A stretch of 64,000 nucleotides of DNA from Cytophagales bacterium (GCA_004292855.1 RDXN01000065.1:1-64000); one strand, 5' to 3'. Numbered from the stretch's first letter, positions 1 to 8,466 are shown. The notes: generated by a model not told the origin, from the letters alone. Numbers and translations: made by a program.

Positions 1-81
1 TGCGGGGAGTGGGTTTCGGCCTGCATAAACAAACTTGGTTTATGCGAAGATAACACGTTAAGGGTATAATTTGTCTCCAAC

Positions 82-117
82 AAAAAAACGCCTGACTCAC
101 TGAGTCAGGCGTTTCCG
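82..117 (-). terminator. Intrinsic terminator (tail module copy 1)
   Basis: An 11-bp perfect stem (cgcctgactca / tgagtcaggcg) with a one-base loop is flanked by a run of seven A on the plus strand. Read on the minus strand this is a hairpin followed by a U-tract. It lies just past the stop of the surface-protein tail remnant. Near-identical hairpins occur at about 1019-1055 and 8543-8577. Confidence 0.85.
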
Positions 118-144
118 GTTTATATGCATTCCCACTCTATTCTA

Positions 145-222
145 CTACCTAATCACAATCTCGCCCTGCACCGTGCGGCTGCAACCCGTGCCGTCGGTGA
201 CGGTGGTCGTGAAGGAGCCTTT
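145..222 (-). pseudogene. Orphan C-terminal tail of a surface protein (remnant, copy 1)
   Basis: The minus strand encodes a peptide ending in GCSRTVQGEIVIR and a stop. This matches the C-terminus of the NHL-repeat protein at 1077 (GCSRTVQGVLVVR), including the preceding FT.TV.D.TG segment. Homology stops at about position 220, exactly where the xisH promoter and gene begin. What lies upstream on the minus strand is only antisense to xisH. I infer a decayed paralogue whose 5' part was lost or replaced by the xisHI insertion. Confidence 0.7.
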
Positions 223-227
223 TGACG

Positions 228-235
228 TATCTTTG
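228..235 (+). promoter_or_regulatory. Candidate -7 box for xisHI
   Basis: TATCTTTG matches the Bacteroidota -7 consensus TAnnTTTG and ends 14 bases before the xisH ATG. No good TTG -33 element is seen at the usual 19-base spacing. The predicted leader would be only about ten bases. Confidence 0.5.
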
Positions 236-249
236 CCAAAAAGAACAGA

Positions 250-663
250 ATGGCGCGCGATTTTTACCACGATACTGTCCGGTTCGCATTGGAACGCGAT
301 GGCTGGCAAATTACCCACGACCCCTATCCAGTTCGTATTGAGGACGTAGGTTATGAAATTGATCTGGGGGCAGAAATGCTCATTGCTGCCCAAAAAGAGA
401 GCGTGAAAATTGCAGTCGAGATCAAGAGCTTTACTGGCCCCTCCACAATCAACGAGTTTCACAAAGCAGTAGGTCAATTTAACGATTACTTCGTGGCGTT
501 GCAGATCCAAGACCCGGAACGTGTTTTATATCTGGCCGTCCCAGACGAGATTTGGAATCGGTTTTTTCAGAAAATTGTTATCCAAAAGTCGTTAGAACGG
601 ATCGGGGCTAAACTAATCGTGTACAATCCGTTTGAAAACCAAATTGTGTCATGGAAAAACTGA
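250..663 (+). CDS. xisH: XisH family protein (PD-(D/E)XK-like endonuclease fold)
   Basis: This 137-residue protein matches the XisH family, first named for proteins needed for fdxN-element excision in cyanobacteria and found widely as XisH-XisI pairs. The sequence keeps a nuclease-like core: EIDLGAE (Asp about residue 38), then AVEIKSF (the E-x-K half of a PD-(D/E)XK motif) and the downstream helix with VGQFNDY. The length is typical. The reading frame overlaps xisI by 13 bases, implying translational coupling. A TATCTTTG box lies just upstream. The pair is inserted next to a truncated surface-protein tail and is more AT-rich than its surroundings, suggesting horizontal gain. Whether it acts in excision, defence or as a toxin-antitoxin-like unit here is unknown. 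Confidence 0.85.
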   Translation: MARDFYHDTVRFALERDGWQITHDPYPVRIEDVGYEIDLGAEMLIAAQKESVKIAVEIKSFTGPSTINEFHKAVGQFNDYFVALQIQDPERVLYLAVPDEIWNRFFQKIVIQKSLERIGAKLIVYNPFENQIVSWKN

Positions 664-995
664 CGCTCTATCAAAATGCCGTAATCGAGTTTATACGTCG
701 GTACGTGGCAGAAACGGGAGCCAACAGGCCCGACGAAGAAATTAAACGCCGAATCCTGATTGACCGCGAAAACAATAGCTTTCAGCTATTATCAGCAGGA
801 TGGCGGGGCAGTCGCTACATTTTTGGGCCGATCTTTCACTTTGATCTGATTGAGGGCAAAATCTGGATTCAGTGCAACAACACCGAACGCGAAATTGTGG
901 ATGAACTGATGGCCAATGGCGTTGACCAACAAGATATTGTACTTGGCTTTATCTCGCCCCCAGCCCGACAATTCACCGGCTTTGGTATTGCGTGA
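651..995 (+). CDS. xisI: XisI family protein
   Basis: This 114-residue protein is the usual partner of XisH. Family-typical features are the N-terminal helix LYQNAVIEFIRRY, the central GWRGSRYIFGPIFHFDL segment and IWIQCNNTE followed by a C-terminal helix ending in LGFISP. The start overlaps the end of xisH (ATG at 651, xisH stop at 661-663), so the two are almost certainly co-translated. The role of XisI is not established beyond being required together with XisH in the fdxN-element system. The gene ends about 25 bases before a hairpin terminator that belongs to the converging NHL-repeat gene but may serve both directions. Confidence 0.85.
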   Translation: MEKLTLYQNAVIEFIRRYVAETGANRPDEEIKRRILIDRENNSFQLLSAGWRGSRYIFGPIFHFDLIEGKIWIQCNNTEREIVDELMANGVDQQDIVLGFISPPARQFTGFGIA

Positions 996-1018
996 GCGCG
1001 GACTTTAAGCCGCTTTAA

Positions 1019-1055
1019 CCAAAAAAAACGCCTGACTCACAGAGTCAGGCGTTTC
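1019..1055 (-). terminator. Intrinsic terminator of the NHL-repeat gene (tail module copy 2)
   Basis: A ten-base stem (cgcctgactc / gagtcaggcg, loop aca) follows an eight-A run on the plus strand, giving hairpin plus U-tract on the minus strand. It is positioned 22 bases after the stop of the NHL-repeat gene. The sequence is nearly identical to the hairpins at 82 and 8543. Confidence 0.85.
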
Positions 1056-1076
1056 CGGTTTTGCATATTTACTCTA

Positions 1077-3983
1077 CTACCTCACCACCAGCACCCCCTG
1101 CACCGTGCGGCTGCAACCCGTAGCGTCGCGCACGGTGATTGTGAAGGGGCCACTTCGTTTGATGGTGAAGATGCCATTGGTACTAAAATCAACCTGGCTG
1201 ATCTGGAAACCGTTGATGCGGTCCAGCACCGAGCCATACTCGTAGCTGCTGCCGCTGCCTCCCAGCACCCGGAACTGCTGCCCCGGTGTGCCCGGCACCT
1301 CGATGGTAGCCGTGCCACCTGCCGCTACCACCGTCACGTTGTTAGCAAAGATCATCGTCACGTCGGGCAGCGTGCCGCTACCCGTGCCTAAAGTCACGCT
1401 GGTGGCCGTGGCCGAACAGCCGTTGGTGGCCGTGGCACTCAGCCCGTAGGTGCCACTCGCCGACACCACCCGCGTGGGCGTGCTGCTGGCATCCTCCCAG
1501 GCATAGGTGGCTCCCGTTGGCACGTTAGCCGTGAGCGTGATCGACGTAACCCCACAACCAAAGCCCGGAGCCGAAGCCCCGATGCTCACCGCAGGGGCCG
1601 TTGTGTTGCTCTGCACCGTGGCCGTGGCCGTGTTGGTGCAACCGTTAGCCGCCGTGACCCGCACCGTGTAGGTGCCGCCCTGACTCACCGCTACCGTAGA
1701 AGCCGAACCGGGTGTTCCGGCCAACGCGCCACCCGTGAAGGTGTAGGTCAGTGAACCAAACCCCGTAGCATCCGCCGTGAGCGTAACGGCGGTTTGGGCG
1801 CAGGTGAGCGTGCCGCTAACCCCCAAACTCACCGAGACGGGCGTGGCATTGCTCTCGACCGTAGCCGATTGCGCCATCGCCAGCGTGCAACTCGTGGTGG
1901 GGTTGGTGGCCAACACCGTATAGACCCCCGACAGCGACTGCGGCCCGAACGAGAGGGCCGACCCCGTGCCGGGAACCGCCCCGCCCGTGTTGACCCCATC
2001 GCGCCGGAGCTGGTAGTTCACGCCCACCTCCGAACCAGCGAGGGTGACGGTAGGCGAACTGGCGCAGGTGGCCGTGCCGCTACCCCCTACCGCAAAACTG
2101 GCGGGCGTAGCCGTGTTGCTCACCACCGTAGCCGTAGTACTGGCCGTGCAACCGTTGGCGGCTGTGACCAGCACGGTGTAGGTGCCGCCCTGACTGACCG
2201 CTACGGTAGAAGCCGAACCCGGTGTTCCGGCCAACACGCCCCCCGTGAAGGCGTAGGTCAGCGAACCCAACCCCGTGGCCTGGGCCGTGAGGGTGGCCGA
2301 GGTTTGGGCGCAGGTGAGCGTGTGGCTGCTCACGAGCGTGACCGAGACCACCGCCGTGGAGGTCTGCACGGTGGCGGTGGTGCTGGCGGTGCAACCCGTG
2401 GCGAGGTTGGTCACGGTCATGGAATACAGCCCGCCCGCCGACGCGGTGGCCGTGCCTGCCGTAGCATTGGGGCTGCTCAGGCCCGGCCCTGCAAAGGCAT
2501 AACTAAACGACCCCGCGCTGCTGGTGGTGGCCGTTAGGCTAACGGTTTGGCCGCAGGAGAGCGTGCCGCTGGCTACCAGCGAGGGGTTGGCCGGGGGCGC
2601 GTTGAACGTAAGGCTAACCTGGGCCGAGGCCGTTTGTGAGGCCGCATCCGAAACGTTGACGGTGAGCGTTTGCGCGCCCGTTATGCCCGCATTGGCCGAG
2701 ACCGACGCGCTGGAAGTACTCCCGCCTGCCGTGATCACCACGCCCGCCGGGGCCACCCACGTATAGCTGTAAGCCGGGGTGCCGCCCGAAACCGTGACGG
2801 AGGCCACGCTGTTGGGCGTACAGCTGGGGTTGGGGCTGGCCGAGGGGGTGAGGCTGAGGGGGACAACCGGGACAAACTGCTGAATCCGGTTGTTGAGCAG
2901 GTCCGCCACAAACAGATTGCCCGTCCCGTCCACAAACACATCAATAGGGAAACTCAACCGATTGGCTGCCGAGCCTTGTGTTCCCGTTCCGGCCACGGTG
3001 CTGCCATTGGTGCCGTTGGTGGAGGTGGGTGGAAACTTCTGAATCCGGTTGTTGAGCTGGTCCGCCACAAACAGATTGCCCGTCCCGTCCACATACACAC
3101 TCAAAGGGCCATCAAACTGATTGGCTGCTAAGCCGGCGGTTCCCGTTCCGGCCACGGTGCTGCCGTTGGTGCCGTTGGTAGAGGTGGGCGGAAACTTCTG
3201 AATCCGGTTGTTTCCACCCTCACTCACATAGATATTGCCCGTCCCGTCCACAAACAAACCAAAAGGACCATTCAACTCATTGGCTGCCGAGCCGGGGGTT
3301 CCCGTTCCGGCCACGGTGCTGCCGTTGGTGCCGTTGGTGGAGGTGGGCGGAAACTTCTGAATCCGGTTGTTGCTATTGTCCGACACATAGATATTGCCCG
3401 TCCCGTCCACAAACACACCATGAGGGCGATTCAACTCATTGGCTGCCGAGCCGGGGGTTCCCGTTCCGGCCACGGTGCTGCCGTTGGTGCCGCTGGTAGA
3501 GGTGGGCGGAAACTTCTGAATCCGGTGGTTGTTCCTGTCCGAGACAAAGATATTGCCCGTCCCGTCCACAAACACCCTATAAGGGCTATTCAACTGATTG
3601 GCTGCCGAGCCGGAGGTTCCCGTTCCGGCCACGGTGGTGCCGTTGGTGCCGTTGGTGGAGTTGGGCGGAAACTTCTGAATCCGATGGTTGCTAATATCGG
3701 CCACAAAGATATTGCCCGTCCCGTCCACAAACACACCCGAAGGGGAACTCAATTGATTGGCTGCTGTGCCGGAGGTTGGGCTTCCGGCCCGGGTGATGCC
3801 GTTGGGGTTGTAGGTTTGGGCCAGGGTGGGCGTTGCCCCCAGCAAGGTAGCCCCCAACAGGAGCAACAAGGTCCAGGCGGCCCGAACGGAGAACGAAAGC
3901 GGCCCGGCGCGCTCCGGGGCGGGGCCTCTTAGAAAGTGAAAATACGCGGCTCGTAGCCGGTTAGTCGGTAGATTGGGTTGCAT
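1077..3983 (-). CDS. Secreted NHL-repeat and Ig/SprB-like repeat surface protein
   Basis: This is a large exported repeat protein. The frame opens at 4037, but I prefer the Met at 3983, after which come a long n-region and a hydrophobic stretch (TLLLLLGATLLGATPTLAQ) ending in a plausible signal-peptidase site. Then come six NHL-type beta-propeller blades of exactly 53 residues, each with VDGTGN(I/L)(F/Y)V and NRIQKF. The second half is a string of Ig/SprB-like repeats with paired cysteines (TLTCAQT, NGCTAS), and the protein ends GCSRTVQGVLVVR. No classical type IX sorting domain is obvious, although the last repeat resembles SprB repeats of gliding adhesins. A strong hairpin terminator follows. 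It is probably a cell-surface or secreted adhesin-like protein; the ligand is unknown. The high sequence identity between repeats suggests ongoing unit exchange. Confidence 0.75.
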   Translation of the reverse strand: MQPNLPTNRLRAAYFHFLRGPAPERAGPLSFSVRAAWTLLLLLGATLLGATPTLAQTYNPNGITRAGSPTSGTAANQLSSPSGVFVDGTGNIFVADISNHRIQKFPPNSTNGTNGTTVAGTGTSGSAANQLNSPYRVFVDGTGNIFVSDRNNHRIQKFPPTSTSGTNGSTVAGTGTPGSAANELNRPHGVFVDGTGNIYVSDNSNNRIQKFPPTSTNGTNGSTVAGTGTPGSAANELNGPFGLFVDGTGNIYVSEGGNNRIQKFPPTSTNGTNGSTVAGTGTAGLAANQFDGPLSVYVDGTGNLFVADQLNNRIQKFPPTSTNGTNGSTVAGTGTQGSAANRLSFPIDVFVDGTGNLFVADLLNNRIQQFVPVVPLSLTPSASPNPSCTPNSVASVTVSGGTPAYSYTWVAPAGVVITAGGSTSSASVSANAGITGAQTLTVNVSDAASQTASAQVSLTFNAPPANPSLVASGTLSCGQTVSLTATTSSAGSFSYAFAGPGLSSPNATAGTATASAGGLYSMTVTNLATGCTASTTATVQTSTAVVSVTLVSSHTLTCAQTSATLTAQATGLGSLTYAFTGGVLAGTPGSASTVAVSQGGTYTVLVTAANGCTASTTATVVSNTATPASFAVGGSGTATCASSPTVTLAGSEVGVNYQLRRDGVNTGGAVPGTGSALSFGPQSLSGVYTVLATNPTTSCTLAMAQSATVESNATPVSVSLGVSGTLTCAQTAVTLTADATGFGSLTYTFTGGALAGTPGSASTVAVSQGGTYTVRVTAANGCTNTATATVQSNTTAPAVSIGASAPGFGCGVTSITLTANVPTGATYAWEDASSTPTRVVSASGTYGLSATATNGCSATATSVTLGTGSGTLPDVTMIFANNVTVVAAGGTATIEVPGTPGQQFRVLGGSGSSYEYGSVLDRINGFQISQVDFSTNGIFTIKRSGPFTITVRDATGCSRTVQGVLVVR
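2876..3765 (-). repeat. 159-bp in-frame tandem repeats (NHL blades)
   Basis: The string attgcccgtcccgtccac recurs at 2916, 3075, 3234, 3393, 3552 and 3711, exactly 159 bases apart. That gives six blades of 53 residues in the protein. The variable positions cluster in the loops (for example SNHRIQ, GGNNRIQ, QLNNRIQ). Confidence 0.95.
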
Positions 3984-4149
3984 AAAATGACTAAGTGTTT
4001 TTTGCAACCGCAAATAAATTAGAATTTTTCGGGACAATCAAAAGTCGGGCATACCGGATACCCGGTATTTGAGATGAAAATACGATTAAAATTGGCGTTT
4101 TTTAGGGGTTTAGTAAATAGTATCGCAATAAGTGCATATAATAAATCAG

Positions 4150-4745
4150 AGACAAACGGGTTTGGTTCTGGGATTTGCGAAACGTTGGTGTTGCCGGAAC
4201 GTCGGGGATGCCGGAACGCCGGATCGGGCCTTCCGACCGCCCGTAGAATCTTACCCAGAGGGGTTGACGCCGGGCCGCCGTCGCGGTCAATAGAAAGCAA
4301 TCGAGGCTTGGTTTTGGGATTTGCTCCGTAGGAGCTGACTGTCAATAGAAAACAGACGGGCTTGGTTTTCGGATTTGCCGAAACGTCGGACCGCCCGCTA
4401 GGGGCTAACGGTCAATAACCGCGCCTGATTAACAGTTAGCCCCTAGCGGGGCATTGGCTGCGAATCATGTTGACCGTTTTGCTATTAACAGTCAGCCCCT
4501 AATGGGGCATTGGCTGCGAATCGTATTGTCCGTTGCTATTAACAGTCAGCCCCTAATGGGGCAGGGCTGCGAATCATGTTGACCGTTTTGCTATTAACAG
4601 GTAGCCCCTAATGGGCGGTCGGAAGGCCGCATCCCCGACGTTTCGGCATTGGTTACGAATCACGTTGCCCGTTCTTCTATTGACCGCGACGGCAGCCGGG
4701 CGTTAGCCCCTGACGGGGCATTGGTTGCGAATCATGTTGCTCGTT
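4150..4745. repeat. REP-like palindromic repeat array, left of transposase
   Basis: There is no gene in this ~600-base stretch. It consists of units built around a short palindrome (gcccctaatggggc or ccgctaggggc) joined to ctattaacagtcagc and ggctgcgaatc. Units in the left half run in one orientation (ggcttggttttcggattt...ggggctaacggtcaatag). Units in the right half run in the opposite one. They meet at a centre near 4403-4440 (caataaccgcgcctgattaa), so the whole array is a large imperfect palindrome. The same architecture and centre recur in the array right of the transposase. Confidence 0.85.
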
Positions 4746-4749
4746 TTTC

Positions 4750-4757
4750 TACCTTCG
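4750..4757 (+). promoter_or_regulatory. Candidate -7 box for the transposase gene
   Basis: TACCTTCG is one base off the TAnnTTTG consensus and lies 23 bases before the ATG at 4781. A TTG at 4725-4727, inside the last repeat unit, is 22 bases upstream, slightly longer than the ideal spacing. Confidence 0.3.
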
Positions 4758-4780
4758 TATTGAACCCAACCGATGCGCCG

Positions 4781-5269
4781 ATGGCTAACACCTATACCCA
4801 ACTCTATGTCCAACTTGTTTTTGCCGTGAAAGGCCGACAGCATCTGATTCCCAAGAGTCGGAAAGAAGAGCTACATCAATACATCACGGGCATTGTCCAG
4901 AAACGGGGTCAAAAATTATTGGCAGTACATTGTATGCCCGACCACGCCCACGTTTTCGTCGGCTTTGGCCCCACCCTAACCATCGCCGATCTGGTCAAGG
5001 ACATCAAACAAGCCACGTCAGTCTGGATCAAAGAAAAAGGCATTGCCCCCGCCACGTTTAGCTGGCAGGAGGGATACGGTGCCTTCACGTATGCCCAATC
5101 GCAGGTAAAGGACGTGGTTCACTACGTGCTGAATCAAGAGGAGCGGCATCGGGTCAAAACGTTTCAGGAGGAGTATCTGGCGTTTTTAGAGCGATTCGAG
5201 GTGCCCTATGATAAGCGTTACGTGTTTGAATTTTACACGCCCGAAGCATCGGACCCTTCGGAGCCATGA
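4781..5269 (+). CDS. tnpA: IS200/IS605-like (RAYT-type) Y1 transposase
   Basis: This 162-residue single-strand transposase of the TnpA/REP-associated tyrosine transposase group has the HUH motif in CMPDHAHVFVGF (HAH). The catalytic Tyr is probably the one in VVHYVLNQEE, and the family's WQEGYGAFTY segment is present. I chose the ATG at 4781 because the upstream part of the open frame (from 4649) is made of translated repeat sequence, while similarity begins at MANTYTQLYVQLVFAV. The gene stands alone between two REP-like arrays, the arrangement of RAYT systems, in which the enzyme recognises and nicks the palindromic units. No second gene (TnpB) is present. The frame and motifs are intact, so it could be active. 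Confidence 0.9.
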   Translation: MANTYTQLYVQLVFAVKGRQHLIPKSRKEELHQYITGIVQKRGQKLLAVHCMPDHAHVFVGFGPTLTIADLVKDIKQATSVWIKEKGIAPATFSWQEGYGAFTYAQSQVKDVVHYVLNQEERHRVKTFQEEYLAFLERFEVPYDKRYVFEFYTPEASDPSEP

Positions 5270-5284
5270 AAACGAACAAACAAA

Positions 5285-5897
5285 CGGAGCTTGTCTTCAA
5301 AGTTGCCCCGCTAGGGGCTAACGCCGGGCCGCCGTTGCGGTCAATAGAAAAACGAACGTGTTTTGCATTTGGAATTTGCCCCGCTAGGGGCTAACGGTTA
5401 ATAGAAAACAAACGGGCTTAGTTTTCGGATTTGCCCCGCTAGGGGCTAACGGTTAATAGAAAACAGACGGGCTTGGTATTTGAAATTTGCCCCGCTAGAG
5501 GCTAACTGTCAATAGAAAAGCAAACCGGCTTGGTATTTGAAATTTGCCCCGCTAGGGGCTGACTGTCAATAGAAAAGCAAGCGGGCTTGGTTTTCGGATT
5601 TGCCCCGCTAGGGGCTAACGGTTAATAGAAAACAAACGGGCTTGGTTTTCGGATTTGCCCCGTTAGGGGCTAACGGTAAATACCGCGCCTGATTAACAGT
5701 TAGCTCCTAATGGGGCATTGGTTGCGGATTGTATTGTCCGTTTTGCTATTGACCGTTAGCCCCTAACGGGGCATTGGCTGCGGATCGTATTGTCCGTTGC
5801 TATTAACAGTCAGCCCCGCTGGGGCAGGGCTGCGAATCATGTTACCCGGTTTGCTATTAACAGTCAGCCCCTAACGGGCGGTCCGACGTTTCGGCAA
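5285..5897. repeat. REP-like palindromic repeat array, right of transposase
   Basis: There is no gene here. Seven units start at gcccc in 5305, 5378, 5433, 5489, 5546, 5602 and 5657, mostly 55-57 bases apart. Each contains the palindrome gccccgctaggggc followed by taacggttaatagaaaac and ggcttggttttcggattt. At about 5675-5700 (taccgcgcctgattaacag) the orientation flips, and four inverted units run to about 5895. The last copy ends in gcggtccgacgtttcgg, which also occurs at the outer edge of the left array. Conserved, non-unique 'spacers' rule out CRISPR. Confidence 0.85.
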
Positions 5898-5901
5898 CCC
5901 T

Positions 5902-6531
5902 TCACTCCCCCATCAAATCCAGAAAATCAAAAAGCTCCTTGTTGGTTTTGAAGGGCAGTTTGCGGTTGATGTTTCGGCGGTGGGTCTGAATCGTGTGGTA
6001 GCTGAGTTCAAGCTCAATGGCCATCTGCTCCGACGACTTGCCCGCTTTCACCAGTTTCAGGATGTCCACCTCGCGCTGCGTGAGCTGGTAGTTGATCCAG
6101 AAATAGTCGGGCGGGAGTGCCGACGACGCGGTCGTCGCATCGCTCATAAATACAGTCTCGCCCTGCATTACCCGGTTTAGCGACGCCAGCAAGTCTTCGG
6201 AGGTTACTGTCTTGGCCAGATAGCCATCCACGTTCAACGCCCTGAAACGGGTAATTTCCGGCAGATCGGCATACATGCTTATCACCACAATCCGGCAGGG
6301 GAAGGGCAGTTTTCGGATCTGCCGCACCACGGCCAACCCGTCCAGATTGGGCATGTTGAAATCCACCAGCACCAGGTCGGGTTTGTGTTGGGCGCAAACG
6401 GCCTGGGCTTGTCGGCTGTCGGAAACTTGCTCCGCCACCACAAAGTCGGGGCTGTCGTTGAGGGTGGCTTTTAGGCCATTGCTATACAGCGGGTGGTCAT
6501 CGATCAGAATGGTTCGGTACGGTTTCATCAT
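5902..6531 (-). CDS. NarL/FixJ-family response regulator
   Basis: A receiver domain (acidic pair IDDH near residue 11, phospho-acceptor Asp57 in LVLVDFNMP, SMYAD and the Lys of GYLAKT) is joined to a LuxR-type helix-turn-helix (LTQREVDILKLVKAGKSSEQ, HTIQTHRRNI). The length of about 209 residues is normal. Two adjacent Met codons (6531 and 6528) are possible starts; the upstream part of the open frame is antisense filler. The start lies inside the 3' end of the sensor kinase gene (stop at 6497), so the two are translationally coupled and form a cognate pair. It acts in the cytoplasm as a DNA-binding regulator. Its targets are unknown. Confidence 0.9.
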   Translation of the reverse strand: MMKPYRTILIDDHPLYSNGLKATLNDSPDFVVAEQVSDSRQAQAVCAQHKPDLVLVDFNMPNLDGLAVVRQIRKLPFPCRIVVISMYADLPEITRFRALNVDGYLAKTVTSEDLLASLNRVMQGETVFMSDATTASSALPPDYFWINYQLTQREVDILKLVKAGKSSEQMAIELELSYHTIQTHRRNINRKLPFKTNKELFDFLDLMGE

Positions 6532-8455
6532 CGTGAATAGAGAGAAGGACGCTCGTGCCGGTGGGTGCCGGATCGAATTGGAGGGTAATCTGGGCCAGTT
6601 CGGCCCGTTTGAACATATTCTGCAAGCCAACGCCATTGGCGCGGGCCGTGGCAAAGTCGAAGCCCTTGCCGTTGTCTTCCACGGTTACCTCCAGGGTTTG
6701 GTCGTCGCCAAAAAACTGCACATACACCCGGCTCGCGCCCGAATGCCGAATAATGTTGGTGAACAACTCCTGCACGATGTGATAAATACTCTGTTGCTGG
6801 ATAAGCGGCAATTGGTCGGCCCGGTTGTTGGAGTGGTCTTTAAACACAAACTGAATCTCCGAGAAATCATTGAACCGTCCCACCAGCGTTTGCACTTTCT
6901 GGGTCAGAGTGCGCTCGTTGTCTTTGATGAGGTTATGGCTCAGAAAGCGCAGTTCCGAGATGGCTGCCTGAACGAGCTGAAGGCTTTTGTCGGTATCGGC
7001 CTGGGTGCGGCTCAGGTAGCCCTTTGCTGCGGCCAGGGTGTTGCCCACCTGATCGTGCAGGTCGCGGCCAATGCGCTCCACCTCGGCCCGGCGCAGGGCG
7101 TTGGCTTCCTCCTGCGCCTGCCGCATCTGTTGCTGCATCCGGCGTTTGCTGATATGCTCCCGCCGAAACTGAACCACAATCAGGTACGTAAGCAGGCCAA
7201 TGAGCAACAGCGGATTGTGGGCCGGCGAGGGGTACTTCAGCAACGATAGGTTCTGGGTCGTCAGGATCTCAACCCCTTTCCGCACGATTAAATCGCCCAT
7301 GAACAGCAACACAAATACGCCCACGTAGGCAATGCCTTTGCGCCGATAGGCCACGAAACTAAACACCGTCATCCAACTCAGGCCGATAAAGGTCATCACC
7401 AGCAGCGTCCGGTTAAGGGGCACATTCAGATACACATACGCCGAGGGCGGCAGCGCATACAGCAACACGCAGCATCCATTGATGGCCATGATGGTCCACA
7501 TGACGGGCCTGTACCAACGCAGATCGCGAATAGCCGGTTTGAAAACTTCGTACAGAAAGGGTTGGGCCGTTAAGTTGAGCAAAAGCCAGAAGCACGAGGT
7601 GATGTTACTGCTGTTGAACGACATAAAGTCGGGATAGGGTAGCTCACTCAGGTAGCCGTAATAGCCACAGGTTTGCCCCGTGACCACCAGCATCACCAGG
7701 CCAAACAGACGCATGAGCGAACTGCGAGCCGCGAAACCCACCACCAGCGCAACCAGCCCGATGATCAGGCAACTGAATATCACCAGCATCTCCTCGACGG
7801 AATTACGCAATAACCACCCCGTAAAGGCAGTCCGGCTGCTGAGTTGCAGATCGAACTCATGATAGCCAATGGAACCGTTGGTGCGGAGCAATACCCCCGT
7901 GGTTTGGCCCGGCGGCAGGGTGAGGGGGAAAGCGTGGTGATAGGTCAGGAAAAACCGCTCTGTCAGGGGTGTATTCTGGCGGAGGGTAGCCACCGAATCG
8001 AGCCGGGCCACGCTTGGCGGGGCCACCAATGGTTTGCTATTCTGCGCCAGAAACAACGTGGCCTGCCCGCAGCGATAGGTCGGAAACGACAGCACCACTT
8101 CTTTGGGCGTGGTGGTGGCATTGGTTAGAGGAACGTACACCCAGCTCTCCAACACGTCGGTCCAGTAGCCATGCATAACGGTGTAGGGCGATTTATTGGG
8201 TTTGAACCCCCGCCCGATTCGCTGCCGGAGCGCGTCGGTTGGTTCGCCCGGAATGGGCCGAAACGCCGGAGCCATCAGCACCCGGTTGTTGAGCGAAACC
8301 TGCTCGAACGAATCGGTTAGGCGATAGCCAACCCCATCCGGGATAACGGTCGATGGGTGGAAAACCAGGTTCAGAAGCGTTACAGTGACCAAGCCTATGC
8401 CATACAGGATTAGACCAACGCGCAATCGAAGAAGAGACATGTGAGGGTGGGCCAT
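6497..8455 (-). CDS. 7TM-DISM sensor histidine kinase (HisKA_3)
   Basis: This membrane sensor kinase has an N-terminal membrane helix, an extracellular beta-rich domain of the 7TMR-DISM type (to about residue 190) and seven predicted membrane segments (about 195-400). A coiled linker rich in Q and E leads to a HisKA_3 dimerisation domain with the phospho-acceptor His467 in DLHDQVGN. The ATPase domain has the N-box (ELFTNIIRHSGA), DNGKGFD and GVGLQNM. The Met at 8440 (MSLLRLRVGL) is an alternative start that would leave a more normal leader after the -7 box at 8467-8474. It phosphorylates the overlapping NarL-type regulator. The signal is not evident; DISM domains typically sense carbohydrates or small ligands. 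Confidence 0.88.
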   Translation of the reverse strand: MAHPHMSLLRLRVGLILYGIGLVTVTLLNLVFHPSTVIPDGVGYRLTDSFEQVSLNNRVLMAPAFRPIPGEPTDALRQRIGRGFKPNKSPYTVMHGYWTDVLESWVYVPLTNATTTPKEVVLSFPTYRCGQATLFLAQNSKPLVAPPSVARLDSVATLRQNTPLTERFFLTYHHAFPLTLPPGQTTGVLLRTNGSIGYHEFDLQLSSRTAFTGWLLRNSVEEMLVIFSCLIIGLVALVVGFAARSSLMRLFGLVMLVVTGQTCGYYGYLSELPYPDFMSFNSSNITSCFWLLLNLTAQPFLYEVFKPAIRDLRWYRPVMWTIMAINGCCVLLYALPPSAYVYLNVPLNRTLLVMTFIGLSWMTVFSFVAYRRKGIAYVGVFVLLFMGDLIVRKGVEILTTQNLSLLKYPSPAHNPLLLIGLLTYLIVVQFRREHISKRRMQQQMRQAQEEANALRRAEVERIGRDLHDQVGNTLAAAKGYLSRTQADTDKSLQLVQAAISELRFLSHNLIKDNERTLTQKVQTLVGRFNDFSEIQFVFKDHSNNRADQLPLIQQQSIYHIVQELFTNIIRHSGASRVYVQFFGDDQTLEVTVEDNGKGFDFATARANGVGLQNMFKRAELAQITLQFDPAPTGTSVLLSIHDDETVPNHSDR

Positions 8456-8466
8456 TGAGGTACTGG

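Noticed and set aside
145-510. Minus-strand 121-codon open frame as an intact gene
   Set aside because: Only the last ~25 codons show similarity to a known protein; the rest is antisense to xisH.
1794-2537. 247-codon plus-strand open frame
   Set aside because: Antisense to the Ig-like repeats of the surface protein; Arg/Gly-rich and repeat-derived.
4150-5897. Repeat arrays that at first glance resemble CRISPR
   Set aside because: The segments between palindromes are themselves conserved and repeat orientation flips midway; there are no unique spacers and no cas genes.
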